From Thereva unica (Eukaryota; Arthropoda; Insecta; Diptera; Therevidae): 64,000 bases of DNA. The translations under genes and the position numbers were made by a program. Location: contig OX465281.1 in NCBI GenBank assembly GCA_949987705.1, positions 81,062,543 through 81,126,542 of the forward strand, given 5' to 3'. The notes below the pieces were generated by a model, which was not told the origin of the DNA, did not search any database, and saw only the letters and a program-made list of their open reading frames with translations. Numbering within the stretch: position 1 is the stretch's first letter; each line of letters begins with the position of its first letter. Shown here piece after piece: positions 35,157-46,058 of this stretch.

Positions 35157-35510
35157 GTTAAAGTTATTACTTTATATTCAAACAAAAAAATAAAAGATTT
35201 AATTTTTATACAATTATTTATTTAAAATTTACACGTTTCTGGTTCTAAATCTGAATATAGACTGACTGTTCGAACTTTATTTAATGGAAATTACAATTTT
35301 TGTTTATTTGGCAATTATTAATACTTTATGTTGATTTCTTAAAATTCCGCGAAAAATGTCTGCGCATGGCAGGAAATTACCAAGGTGAAAAAGAATTTGA
35401 ACCTTATGAAATTGTCTGTTAATCATAATTGATTTTAATAAAAAATGTTATTACAGCGGAAATTTATTGGTGGTCTAATTTTATGTGTAAATGCTTATGG
35501 GTATGTAACT
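35156..35510 (-). repeat. Errantivirus 5' LTR
   Basis: 355 bp, one difference from the 3' LTR (A at 35257 where the other has C). It overlaps the primer-binding site by one base, as is common in this group. Confidence 0.93.
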
Positions 35511-35514
35511 CGTG

Positions 35515-36204
35515 CTTGCCGTACGTTACCATCATAGTACACCTTGGAGCGGTTCTTCCTGGCGAGCATATTCTTGTGCGCCAGTGCATAGGATTTTTGA
35601 AACTTGTACCGATATCAAAGATTATAACTTTCATTGTTGCAGAGAGGCTCCGGCTTAAGCCTGAACCAAATATGATGTGCCATACCGTAGCCGTACGTAT
35701 CCTAACTGTTGAATATATGAAAGTTCATTTAGTGAATTTACGTCGGTGCCATATGAACACCCAAGTTGGACGGGACGTCGGCTATGAACCCATAGATGCA
35801 GGCCATGATAGTTAGTTTAGTTCCCTTGTGTTAACTATTATTGTATACGAATGCTGCCGTTCGAAGGAAGTGGTGCCACAAGTCCAATCAACCTACAATA
35901 GCCCCATGTAATTTTAGCGTTAATTGCCAACACAATAAAAAGATATGGTGATATAGGCAAAAAAAATTTAAAAATATAACATTTTTGTTTTTTGAATTTG
36001 GAATGGCGAACCCAACCTAAAATATTCGGAAAATTAAAAAAAATGTTTTTAGTGAATAAATGAAAAAAGTGACCTCGTATCTAAAAAAATCTAATTATAT
36101 GTTGTAGGTATTCAAATTATCTTTCGATTGATGTATGTATATTGAGTTATAGGTTAGGGCACAATACATAGAGAAAAATAGGAAAAACGACCTTTTTTAT
36201 AAAA
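35515..36204. other. Intron DNA beside the errantivirus, unrecognised
   Basis: Holds a run of open frame to 35815 on the + strand with no known domain; it continues the target sequence cut by the provirus at 27855. The rest is AT-rich. I see nothing more. Confidence 0.4.
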
Positions 36205-37150
36205 ATGCTTCTCTTCTTCTTCTTCTTTGATCCGTTAGCTGGCGGACCGAGCGGGACGTCCCCACAACGGATACACTGCACTGGTGCCGCTGGGTCTCGA
36301 ATTCTATTCACGATTCGTTTCCACTCTTGCCGGTTTTTGACGACGTCTCGGGCCTCAATCGTTGATTGTTTAGGTCACCCTCGATATTAGCTGCGTTCTT
36401 TTTATACCGTGATCCCACTCAGATCATTAACTTTCAAGCAAACCAACAACAACAACTTGATCCAAAAAAGATTTGGATCAAAATCTGTGATACAAAAATG
36501 GCTTGTGTAAGAACCATATCCAAGACACATATCATTGGAAAATCCAGAGCTTTTATAATTTTGTTCTGTTTTCTTTAATTTTAAGGGTTGGTAGCTCTGC
36601 AAAATTTCATAATTTATTTGGAAAAATGATTAAAAGCTGCCTTTTGTTAATTTTGGAAGTCAACTAAACATTTTTATAAATTATTTTTAAATCAGAAATA
36701 TTTTTAATAAGTTTTAGAGACTGAAATAAACTGTGACAAAATATATCAAAAATCATAACTGCAACTGTAAAAAACAAAATTTCTCCCATGATCCAAGTCC
36801 GTTCTTTTATGCTCGGCCGATCTGATCTGGATCACGGTGTAAAAAGAACGCGGCTATTCTTTAACCAGGTTTTCTTCGGTGCTGATGGTTGGATTTTCCA
36901 GTCTGCGGGACGGTTTCGCCAGAGAAGTTTACGTGGCAAGCGGTTATCATCCATTCGGCAAACATGTCCAAACCATCGTATTCGACGTTTTTGAATTTCT
37001 TCTTCGATCAGTGTCTGCTGATAGCATCTTTGTCGAACTGTCTCGTTTCGAAGGTGGTCGCGAAGTAAGCCAACGAGGATCTGCCTTAAGCATCGCATCT
37101 GGAAGACCTCGAGCTGCTTAACGTCCGGTTTGAGAAGTATCCTCCTCTTG
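36205..37150 (-). mobile_element. RTE-like LINE 3' end, interrupted by a MITE
   Basis: Minus-strand blocks RRIRWFGHVCRMDDNRLPRK and LLWRNRPADWKIQ (37000-36880) are the C-terminal region of LINE RT proteins. The lower-coordinate part (36220-36385) ends in a GAA-type microsatellite (CTTCTTCTTC on the + strand, 36210-36226), as RTE elements often do. The MITE at 36390-36854 sits inside. Confidence 0.65.
36390..36854. mobile_element. MITE, TA target, ends GCTGCGTTC/GCCGCGTTC
   Basis: 465 bp with inverted ends that match for about 30 bp (GCTGCGTTCTTTTTATACC … reverse of GGTGTAAAAAGAACGCGGC), flanked by TA on both sides (36388-36389, 36855-36856). No coding capacity. Same end type as 43847-44258 and 55746-56156. 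Confidence 0.8.
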
Positions 37151-37513
37151 GTCCATGGATTATTTTAAAGCAACGTTCGAGAACATGAAATTTTCTTCAA
37201 AACTTGTACTATCACGTAGAAATAAAAAAATTCAGTTTGCAATGCTCAAAATGGCTTCCAGAAACATATTAATAATAAAAAAACAGACTCGAAAAGTCGG
37301 TTTTACAGAAAAACCTCTTCATTGTCCAAGAATATATATCTCAGTTGCTGAAGAGAATCGATTTGCATTTCCTTTTTTTGCCAACGATTTTGCAATTCCC
37401 GATGATGTCACTGCAAATGCAATCTCATTCTGCATTCGAGTTGACGTCAAAATCAAATTGATAAGGGATGCTTTGCCTGTACCTCCTGTAGCATTAGGAA
37501 AAACGCTGTTACT
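37151..37513. other. Unrecognised sequence with a 124-codon frame
   Basis: The + frame 37155-37529 (PDDVTANAISFCIRVDVKIKL in part) has no domain that I know and ends in a T-rich stretch that is the LINE-B tail. Likely transposon debris. Confidence 0.3.
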
Positions 37514-37642
37514 ATTTTTTTTTTTATGAAAAAAACAAGCTTAGGTGTAACCCTTTGTACTACCAGTCCGTCATGTCGTTCAGTTCATGGTGCAATGTCT
37601 AGTAGTAAGCTTGGTTTGAAGATTAGAGGAGAATAGGAAAGG

Positions 37643-38236
37643 TTAGAGGGGGTCTGGAGGGTGTAGAAGAAAATGACGATGAACGTCACGTTTGAACTCT
37701 AAGGTGTTGTACGAGTTCGGAAATACTGACTGCGGGAGATTATTCCACAGCCGAGTTGTTCTATTCATAAACGAACTTCTAAACCGTATTGTGCGTGAAC
37801 GAGGGGGCTGTAGGGTATGGGGGTGAGCCGAGCGGGCTAGTCTTGTGTTGCGGGAAAAGTTTTGCCGTGCAGGCAGGAGGTCCTGAATTTCGGTGGAACA
37901 GTCGCCATGGTAATAGCGATAAAGTATATAGAGGGCTGCTACATTCCTACGGTGGCTCAGGGTGTCTATGGAGGCGCGAAAGGGGCCATCACCAATGAGT
38001 TTGAGGGCACGATTTTGCACCTTGTCGAGACAAGCCAAGGTGGTTTTTGGGGCGCCTGCCCAGATATGCGAGTTGTATTCGAGGCGCGGCCGAATGTAGG
38101 ATTTGTATATTGTAGCCAATGCGGCTGGCTGGAGGAGGAACTTGCATCTCTTGAGAAATCCAAGGCATTGAGAGGCTTGTTTGGCGATTTGGAATATGTG
38201 ATCCTTCCATCGCAGATGCTCCGTTAATGTTACCAC
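37643..38236 (-). pseudogene. LINE-B RT C-terminal region
   Basis: Encodes HLRWKDHIFQIAKQASQCLG, YKSYIRPRLEYNSHIW, LDKVQNRALKLIGD and the terminal RLWNNLPQSVFPNSYN block typical of this group of LINE proteins. The stop near 37643 looks native. The frame itself is intact here; the breaks are upstream. Confidence 0.82.
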
Positions 38237-38245
38237 TAGGATGTT

Positions 38246-38335
38246 GAGAGTTCAATTCAATTCAATTCAATTCAATTCAATTCAATTTATTTTATACATA
38301 AGGAAGTACACAAGACTTACATCTTTTAGAGTACA
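38246..38335 (-). repeat. (TTCAA)n microsatellite with a LINE-like 3' tail
   Basis: About seven TTCAA units (38249-38286) next to about 45 bp ending in ATTTTATACATAAGG. Read on the minus strand it is a short 3' UTR ending TAAAATAAA(TTGAA)n, as at 3' ends of L2/CR1-like elements. It interrupts the LINE-B reading frame, and the related fragment at 10.5 kb lacks it. Confidence 0.65.
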
Positions 38336-38345
38336 ATATCAATAT

Positions 38346-38569
38346 AGTCAGCCGTTAGACTCTCTCCATCCACCGAGACAGGAGGAAGGTCGGTACAATT
38401 TTTGTTGGAGATCAGACAGTGCTTCGGTTTTGTGGCATTGAATTCGACGCGGTTCATTTCGCCCCAATGAAGAATCGATTCGATATCCCGGTTGATCGAA
38501 GCCGACATCAGTTGACGGTGGTAAAGACAAGGTCTGGCACGTGCTTGTCTTATATTGTCGAAGGAGTAA
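38346..38569 (-). pseudogene. LINE-B RT, segment between the two insertions
   Basis: Encodes FDNIRQARARPCLYHRQLM and NRVEFNATKPKHCLIS, the RT thumb region (N…K.C pattern). It joins the upstream core directly when the foldback element and one copy of its TA duplication are ignored. Confidence 0.75.
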
Positions 38570-38571
38570 TA

Positions 38572-39889
38572 GTCCGGGAGGCAGCGTTGCATTTTGGGGG
38601 CTCATTTCTTACCACTTGATTTTTTTTGCAATTGATAGTTTAGATAAGACTAATAACACAAACAACCGTCAGACGCCAGTATTGTGGTGGGGGTGGTCGT
38701 GGGAAAATGTGAAAGTGGTAAAAAAAAAATTCGTCGGCTTATTTCTTACCACTTGAGCATTTGCACAGTTATTGTTTAAGTGATAATAAAAATTATAAAA
38801 AAAGTCAGCTGCGTACCTAGTGGGGGATTATACGTTAGTCGCTTGTATAAACCTGTCAAAAAAACACATTTTCTAAAATCATTTCAAATTCAATGAAACT
38901 TATACATAAAATTTCTTAAATAATTAGAAGAAGAAAAAGCACAATCACCTGTATGCACAATGGGGGTAACACCGTCAGCTGACAGATAATTAGTGCTGAT
39001 TGGGTTTTTAACGTTAGCATTTTATAATGTATTCAAAAAAGAAACTGACTATCTTCACAACGTTATGCCGGCAGCTATCGACAATTTTTTGTATATAATC
39101 TGTAAACACATTATTTCAAAAGATTTCTTGCGGCTGGAAAACAGCTTGAATATGTTGGATTAAATCCATTTTGTTGTATTGTGAGCATTGTTTTACTAAA
39201 AAAATGACCTAGCTGACTATCTTTCCCCCGTTATGTTCACAGCTGACGGCCAGTTTTTGCAAACCATGGACAACAACAACAACAAAATGGATTTAATCCA
39301 TCATATTCAAGCTGTTTTCCAGGCGCAAGAAATTTTTTGAAATAATGTGTTTACAGATTATATACAAAAAATTGTCGATAGCTGCCGGCATAACGTTGTG
39401 AAGATAGTCAGTTTCTTTTTTGAATACATTATAAAATGCTAACGTTAAAAACCCAATCAGCACTAATTATCTGTCAGCTGACGGTGTTACCCCCATTGTG
39501 CATACAGGTGATTGTGCTTTTTCTTCTTCTAATTATTTAAGAAATTTTATGTACATATAAGTTTCATTGAATTTGAAATGATTTTAGAAAATGTGTTTTT
39601 TTGACAGGTTTATACAAGCGACTGACGTATAATCCCCCACTAGGTACGCAGCTGACTATTTTTATAATTTTTATTATCACTTAAACAATAACTGTGCAAA
39701 TGCTCAAGTGGTAAGAAATAAGCCGACGAATTTTTTCTTTTACCACTTTCACATTTTCCCACGACCACCCCCACCACAGTACTGGCGTCTGACGGTTGTT
39801 TCTGTTATTAGTCTTATCTAAACTATCAATTGCAAAAAAAATCAAGTGGTAAGAAATGAGCCCCCAAAATGCAACGCTGCCTCCCGGAC
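38572..39889. mobile_element. 1,318-bp palindromic foldback element
   Basis: The arms (about 38572-39178 and 39279-39889) are near-identical inverted copies of about 605 bp around a loop of about 100 bp. The outer ends are GTCCGGGAGGCAGCG, flanked by TA on both sides (38570-38571, 39890-39891). Each arm carries the subterminal motif TTTCTTACCACTTGA twice. No protein is encoded. TA duplication and long arms suggest a non-autonomous TA-targeting DNA transposon. Confidence 0.88.
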
Positions 39890-39891
39890 TA

Positions 39892-40751
39892 TAAGAGAAA
39901 TTCAGAGTACCGTCATCAGCGAAGAAGTGAAGTGGGTTGGAGGGGATTGAGAGCAGATCATTAATGAAGATTAGAAAAAGTGCGGATGAGAGAATTGACC
40001 CCTGGGGAACTCCGGCCGAAATGGCGTGGGGGTTGGATTCGACGCCATCCAATACTACCTTGATTGAACGGCCTGAAAGAAAGCTCTTAATCCAGTTCCT
40101 TAGAACTAAGTGTATACCAATAGCTTGGAGTTTGTTCAACAGAGCTGGGTGCCATACTCTGTCAAAAGCCTTTGATATATCTAGAGCAACTAGGCTAGAC
40201 TCACCAAAGCTGTGAATGCTTTGGTTGATACGCTCGGTTAAACACACAAGCAGATCGCCAGTAGACCGTTTAGATCTAAAGCCATATTGCCTGTCGTGTA
40301 TAATTTGGTTGGATTCTAGATATTTCATCAGCTTTTTATTGATTATTGTCTCCATGATTTTGGAGAGAACAGAAGTAATTGCTATTGGGCGGTAGTTTAA
40401 GGGATCGCTGGCTTCACCTTTTTTTGGGATTGGCTGAACATGAGCTAGTTTCCAAGAGTCGGGATACACTCCGGAGAAGTAAGACAGGGCAACAAGTTTG
40501 CGCAGAGGTTTAGCCAAAGGTGAGGCACATTTTTTAAGTACCATAGGGGGGATTTTGTCGGGACCAGTGGATTTATTGGCGTCGAGTTCTTTGAGACACC
40601 TAAACACCTCGCGAGTCCTGAAGTGAACTCCGTCCATTGAGTGGGTGGTATTCTCGAGAGTGGGGGGTGACATAGCAGCATCGGCTAAAGAAGAATTTGC
40701 GGCGAACAAAGAAGCTAATAGGTCGGCCTTGGGTTTGCTTTCTGTTATCAC
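39892..40751 (-). pseudogene. LINE-B reverse transcriptase core
   Basis: RT motifs in order on the minus strand: NKSTGPDKIPPMVLKK, VQPIPKKGEASDPLNYRPI, YGFRSKRST, VALDISKAFDRVW, GVPQGSILSSALFLIFIND and a HFFADDGTLNF catalytic block (FADD). Open through all of this; the foldback cuts it just after the active site. The upstream endonuclease is missing (truncated near 40810). Confidence 0.87.
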
Positions 40752-40811
40752 TTCCTTGTTGTGAATAAAAGGAGGTGTTGAGGAGGAAGTAACACTATTA
40801 CTACAATATTA

Positions 40812-40987
40812 ATTTTTTGACGTGGTAACGTCTTGTAAATCTATGAGTATAGGAAGTCATTAGCGCAAATAGTCGCGCACCGCGCGACTATCCCCACCAC
40901 TACTTAGCGACGGGAACGGGACGGGACATTTTGCGCTAATGACTTCCTATACTCATCGATTTATAAGACGTTGTCACGTCAAAAATT
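40812..40987. mobile_element. MITE, 176 bp, arms ~56 bp
   Basis: Left arm TTTTTTGACGTGGTAACG … AGTCATTAGCGCAAA and right arm are inverse copies with a few differences; a small GC hairpin (GTCGCGCACCGCGCGAC) lies in the centre. The target duplication is unclear. It abuts the truncated 5' end of LINE-B. Confidence 0.75.
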
Positions 40988-41295
40988 CCGCTATTTCCTT
41001 TGGCTACATGTGGCATGGTTTTGTCGTAGTATATTTTTGATCAACAACTAATTGTCTTGCCTGAGATTCCACGAAATGTTTTAGCTGATTTACGTTTTTT
41101 TTTATGTGAAAGACTAGAGTGTCAGGAAAGGCCCTTTGTACTGTTGACAATCTATTTTCTTCGTATAAAATGCAATGTCGAACAGCAGCTCTAGTCGGGG
41201 AGGAAGGAATTGCCACAACCTACCCGCGATATTTTTGTCCACCTACTCCCAACCATTACTATCGCGACTTTGACAGTGGGGCATCGAGAAACAAC

Positions 41296-41600
41296 TCGCT
41301 GGAGTGTTATGCCTCCTGAAACGAGTTGAATCTCATCAACCCACCCATGACATGCGCTTTGTTGGACAGGGAAGAGCTAAGGAAGGCTATGACTGGAGGA
41401 ATCGGGAATGTAAAGAGGGGAAATGTAAAGAGAGAAGAAGAAAGAAGGAAAGTTATGTAGGTGGGAAAGTGGAACAGACGAAGGACCGTGGGGCTGGCCG
41501 GGATTCGAACCCAGGACCTCTGAACTCAATTGCTGTTCTCGCACCAACTCTCTGTTTTGCACAGCCTCGTGCCTCGTGTCGATTTTGAACTTTGTTGTTG
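41296..41600 (-). repeat. tRNA-derived SINE-like sequence
   Basis: On the minus strand CTGGGTTCGAATCCCGG (41498-41514) forms a proper T arm with a B box, 3' of a GAGTTCAGAGGTC segment, like the 3' half of a tRNA. The A-box side is weak. The block near 41296-41345 (GAGTGTTATGCCT) recurs at about 60036-60090. Probably an old SINE. Confidence 0.4.
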
Positions 41601-42264
41601 ATTGATATTCATAAGTCCTCAATCAGTATTAAAGCTTCATTGAAAATTTCGTCAGAATAATCACAGTTGCATTTGCATATAATAAACTTCGCACTATGAG
41701 TGGAGGCATGATAAAGAGTAATTGTCGTGGCATGATAAAGAGTAATTTGTCCGTAAGAAAAATGAAATAAAAAATATGTTCCATGCAAAATTATTTTGTG
41801 TTAAAAAATCGCTGTTAAATCGATGTTAGGTAAAGTTTCGCTGTCTGCCGGATTGATATAATCGGAGAAAACGTCTGTCGTGATATAAGCTTATGATACT
41901 GTTAAAAGTCGATTCGCACTTAAAGTGGGGTTGTAAAGCTGGTGTGTTGTAGCCATCAGCTATCCGAAATTTGGTAAATTTGGTATTTTAGAGCTGGATG
42001 AGCTAGCACCTGGTAAAATTGACCACTATGCAGGTAGTGCCCGGGGAGCCAGCGGAAGATACAACCAGCGCTGGTAGCCAGCTAAGTGGAAACCCTGCTT
42101 TACGGGACTTGGTAGGGGACTTGAGGTCCCCCTATAGTAGCATTTTTGGAAATTATTGTCGTCGGTGGTTAAAATTACATCTGTATCGGATATTGAAAAA
42201 CGATCTTGAACTGTTAGCAAGTTGTTGACGGTTGTTTTGCAGATTACACCCATTATTTGACTTA
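41601..42264. other. Repeat-like DNA, nothing firm
   Basis: Contains GTAGTGCCCGGGGAGCCAGC and minus-strand frames next to the RTE-like LINE; may be its 3' flank or another fragment. No domain recognised. Confidence 0.3.
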
Positions 42265-43840
42265 TTCTCCTTCAGTCCCTCATGGGACATAGGTCGGAAA
42301 CAGTTGCCCTCGAGCGGACACGATCTCCCAGTTGTTGCGGCCTCTGCTTATAGCGTTCCCCTCCACCTCGTTCTCGCGGTCTTCCAGCTCGACGGGTTCC
42401 AGTCAAGGGCCTGTTTGGCTAGATTTTCGTTATTGCGTCGCAAGGTGTGGCCAATCCAATTCCATTTCCTTCGCCTGATTTGGTCGTCTATCCTCTCTTG
42501 GCCGGCAAAGTGCCATAGTTATTCATTTGAAATTCTATCTTGCCAAAGGATTTTTAGAAGACGACGTAGGCATCTGTTGACGAAAACTGGCAGGCGCCAT
42601 GATGAATTGGGTGACATTTCATGTTTCGCAATCGTACAAAAAAACTGCCTTAATGTTGGAGTTTAACAGCCGCAATTTGTTGTTAATTGAGATTTCCGAT
42701 GAACTCAATATGTGGAACAGGCATGCATATACGCTGCCTGCTTTTATTTATTCTGGAATTGACATCTTCTTCTGGCCCGCCATTTTCGGTAATAATGCTA
42801 CCGAGGTATCAGAATTTATCTACCAGTTCCACGTCACGATTATTCAACGCTGTGCGTTCAATGGTGATTGCATTTTTCCGCATCTTTGGTTTTATTCGGA
42901 TTAAGCCTTAAGCCCGCTGAACTATTCTCTGTTGCCAAATTGTTTAACATATTTTTGAGGTCCGGATGTCTGCATCATCCGCGTAGTCGAATTCCTTAAG
43001 GAAGTAGGAATCCCCACTTTGACGCATCTGTTCTGCTATTTAGAGCGCTGACAAGGATATAGTTTGTTACTTTAAGAAAGAGTAATGGCGAAAGTAAACT
43101 CCCTCGTGGTACTCCTGAGTTCACCTCAAAGCTGTCGGATAATTTTCAATTATGCAGAACTCTACATTTGGAATTTTTGAATAGAGCTTTTATCAATTCT
43201 ATTATTTTGTCCGGCAGTCCACGTTGCCGTAGAGCTTGCCATATAAAGGCTCGCGCATACTACAGCCGCGACAGGCCGCAGCGCATCGCATTGCAAAATT
43301 TCGCCAAAGCACATAAGGAGTCGCAGCGCGCCCCGCCGCAAAGCAATAATGAATCAGTCAAAGCGAAAAAAATAGTAAAATAAAAGCGAAACCGAAAAAA
43401 ATAGTAAAATAATTAAGCACAGTACGATTTACATTAAAATAACAAATTACCTGAGTTGCTGTTGTTGAACATCGAGTCAATAATTAAAGTAAAATCGCGA
43501 GTAACAACGTCCGATAACTGCGATTTCCAACGCACACTGAGGCGGGCCGCATCACAACACATAACATCGCCGCAAAAATACGCCTAGCAAGCGATCCGCC
43601 AGTGCGCTGCGATGCGGCCCGGTGCGGCCTGCCTGTAGTGTGCGATAGTTCATGTAAAATGTTCGAAAGTGATGTAGGAGGATTTTTGTTATGCAATGCG
43701 GTGCGGTGCGGCCCGCCCTAATGTGCGCGAGCCTTAAAGCTACTATTAACCGTGTCCAAGGTTTTGTCATATAGTCTATAAAAGCAAGATAAAGGGGAAA
43801 TCGTAATTCAATAGACTACTCCGCTAAGATTCCCAAGGTT
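42265..43840 (-). mobile_element. RTE-like LINE fragment with YADD, decayed
   Basis: Minus-strand motifs in order: an AFDTVN-like DKTLDTVNSSF (43770), LPDKIIELIK (43200), GVPRGSLLSPLLF-like block (43100), EFDYADDADI (catalytic YADD at 42973-42984), VELVDKF and YLGSIIT-like block (42810), GNGIGLATPCDAITKI (42450) and a basic end to 42270. Many stops. It is interrupted by the MITE at 43247-43734 and cut off at the MITE at 43847. Confidence 0.7.
43247..43734. mobile_element. MITE, 488 bp, TAA target duplication
   Basis: Ends AGGCTCGCGCA in inverted orientation, GC-rich subterminal repeats (GGCCGCAGCGCATCGC-like and its inverse), and TAA at both flanks (43244-43246, 43735-43737). The 3-bp duplication fits PIF/Harbinger. 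It lies inside the RTE-like LINE. Confidence 0.75.
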
Positions 43841-43846
43841 TTAATA

Positions 43847-44258
43847 GCCGTGTTTTTTTAATGAACTATATAGTTCTTTCATCGAGTTCATTAAAAAAAC
43901 GACAAGGGAAATTTGCTTAAAAATTTCAAAATTAAACGGAAGTTAAGTGTTATTTTTTGCACTGTTACACGAAATCCTCGCTATAAAATAATAAATATGT
44001 TTCTAAAAAATCAATTATTTGTTATAAATTTGCTCTCATCACTTTCCTGTTGTTTTTATTTTTAAATTACGTCTTTCCGACCCCCGAAAGTATGCAACAT
44101 GCCAACCCCCGAAAGTAAAGTAAGCAACATGCCAGCCCCCGAAAGTATGCAATATGCAAATTAAGAAATTTCCCAAAACCTCGATAGAAACCCAGATAAA
44201 ACCTGGGTTTTGAGATTTGTATGGGGAAGAACTATATAGTTCATTAAAAAAACACGGC
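43847..44258. mobile_element. MITE, 412 bp, TA target, ends GCCGTGTTT
   Basis: Perfect inverted ends of about 30 bp (GCCGTGTTTTTTTAATGAAC … , containing the palindrome GAACTATATAGTTC), flanked by TA (43845-43846, 44259-44260). Interior non-coding. Third member, with 36390 and 55746, of one end-type family. Confidence 0.82.
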
Positions 44259-44261
44259 TAA

Positions 44262-44437
44262 TATGTTCTATGCAGGAGCTTTCTGAGTTCAGCCTGTTGT
44301 CTTCTAAGCGTTCGGTCTACTGCCTCTCTTATCCTAATAGTAATAATATGTGGGACAAGATTTTCCCACCGTTGGTTGGTAATAGACAGATGCTTCTCCA
44401 ATTGCCACATATTGTTAGGTCTCCCTTTTTTGGTAGA
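44262..44437 (-). pseudogene. Retroelement-like fragment
   Basis: The minus frame has KHLSITNQRWENLVPHII and REAVDRTLRRQQAELRKLL, reminiscent of an LTR-retroelement Gag or related domain, but I cannot name it. It stops at the TIR at 44439. Confidence 0.3.
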
Positions 44438-44465
44438 GTGGGCGAACAAAACGGCACATGCCCAG

Positions 44466-46058
44466 GGGCCCAATTCCGCAACGGTGCGTTTTTGGTCAGT
44501 GAACACCAAAGGAAAAACTCACTGACAACCTCGGTGTTCACTGTTCGTTAAAATGCGATTCCGTAAGTGCCAGTGAGTTTTAATGTGCTGAATGATTTTT
44601 AAAGTGTCTGAATGAAATGCTGAGTTGTCACTGTCATTAAACATTTAACTAGAAGTTTGAAGAAAGGATAAACTTTTTAATTTGTTTTAGTTAAAATAGG
44701 TTTCTTTATTAGTAAATATTAATTGTTACTATTCTGAAGGATTTGTAAAATAGATAATCTTCACATGTATATGATTCGGGTGCACCGCTACCAACGGTAA
44801 AAAATGCGCTTCTTGGTTTTTGAATTACTTTTAATTATAAAAAAATTCATTTGTGGAAAAAAAGTTTTGTTATTTAGACGGAATTTGTGGGATAATCAAA
44901 ATCCTTTTGCGAACACAACGCAACAGTAATTCATAGACTTGTACGGTTTTCCTCGGAGGTTGTGCCTAAATCCGAGATTTAGTTTAGATTTTTCGCAGTT
45001 GGAAATTTGCAGAAAACGATAGGATAGGATTTCCTATCATGTATGTCTCAAACTTCTGTTGAACGTTGTATTCATGAAGTAGCAGGCTTTCTTTATGAAG
45101 TCTGCTTATAATATGTAATTTTCCCGGATGATTTTGAAAAATGAGGATTAAAGAATCATTATTTCAAAAAGAATTGTTTCCCGGGGAAAGTAGGACTAAT
45201 TGCATTAACACATATAAAAATGATCTTTCCATCAGCCGATCTATAGCATGTTTATTACTGCATAAAAGGAGGACGTTCGATTAATTTGTTAATTGTTTGC
45301 GACCATAATTATGTTATAACTTGTATGAATGCGAAATTGCCAGGAACTTCTCTTGATGCTTACATTTGGCGTAGCTATGCGATACAAGAATTCTTGAAGA
45401 CAGCTTATTCGAATGGAAAACGATTTTTTTTGTCATAAAGAAAACAGTGGATTTCCGGTTTAGCCATGGTTAATGACAGCATACAGTGCACCACTAAATG
45501 AATCGCAACAAAAATAAAATGTTGCAAATAAAAATGCTCGATATATGGTAGAAAGATGCATTGGCATCTTAAATGGTCGATTCCGATGTTTTTCTTACAG
45601 CAGTATACCTAATTACCTATTGTTCCACAAAAGCTGGGCGAATTATTAGTGCATGAGTGTGGTTTTGCATAATATTCTTCAATGTATACAACGAAGCTGA
45701 CATTATAGAAGCAGAACTAGAGGTTGCTGAAGATGAGAGTTTTCAACAATTTGTTATTAGAAATTTTGCGCGAAGTTCATTCGCCAAGAAATTACACGAC
45801 TTCATTTTGCCTAAAAATCAATCAAATCTCTCAAAAAATTAAAAACTTTCACAAATAATGGTACGAAATTACAAAAAAACTCGTAAAATTCACCAACTCG
45901 CCGGGAATTCACAGCCTTCTACTCAGTGAGAAATTTTTCACGTCGGTGTTCATCGCAAATGTCAGAAAAACTCATTCTCACTCTTGCGGACGCGAAAATA
46001 AAGGGTGTTCACTGAAATCGGTGAACACTTTAAAACTCACCGTTGCGGAATCTGGCCC
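44466..46058 (+). mobile_element. PIF/Harbinger DNA transposon, decayed
   Basis: 1,593 bp with inverted ends (GGGCC, then ATTCCGCAACGGTG), flanked by CAG on both sides (44463-44465, 46059-46061). Inside the left end, GTGAACACC occurs near the TIR and again inversely at the right side. It contains a HARBI1-like transposase remnant. The separate Myb-like ORF of intact Harbingers is not visible. Confidence 0.8.
45295..45840 (+). pseudogene. Harbinger (HARBI1-like) transposase remnant
   Basis: Read across frame changes: MNAKLPGTSLDAYIW (corresponding to the NARxPGSxHDSxxW motif with a catalytic Asp), then a RCIGILKGRFRCF-like block near 45553-45600 (the VERCIGxLKxRFRCL motif with the last Glu position), and the C-terminal YNEADIIEAELEVAED. 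Stops and shifts make it inactive. Confidence 0.75.

Larger units (their letters stand above)
27856..35510 (-). mobile_element. Errantivirus-type Ty3/gypsy provirus with env, defective
   Basis: 7,655 bp with 355-bp LTRs, flanked by the 4-bp target duplication CGTG (27852-27855 and 35511-35514). The element lies on the minus strand with a Ser-tRNA primer-binding site, gag, pro-pol, env and a polypurine tract. Endogenous retroviruses of insects (errantiviruses such as 17.6, 297 and gypsy) have this layout. The LTRs differ at one position (27957 C, 35257 A), so it is young. Defects: a one-base frame break in RT, a missing integrase core, and env split between two frames. Confidence 0.92.
37514..40810 (-). 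mobile_element. LINE-B (jockey-like), 5'-truncated, with nested insertions
   Basis: The minus-strand LINE ends in an A-rich tail (37514-37527), has a 3' UTR (37528-37642), an RT C-terminus (37643-38236) and an RT core (to about 40751). It is cut by a small (TTCAA)n insertion near 38246-38335 and a 1.3 kb foldback at 38572-39889, and truncated upstream at a MITE (40812). Its 3' UTR recurs at 53.0, 55.5 and 59.8 kb, and a coding fragment recurs at 10.4 kb. Confidence 0.85.

Noticed and set aside
37155..37529. 124-codon + strand frame
   Set aside because: Ends in the T-rich tail of LINE-B and has no known motif; considered transposon debris.
43484..43770. Arg/Ala-rich minus-strand frames
   Set aside because: Translations of the GC-rich MITE repeats.
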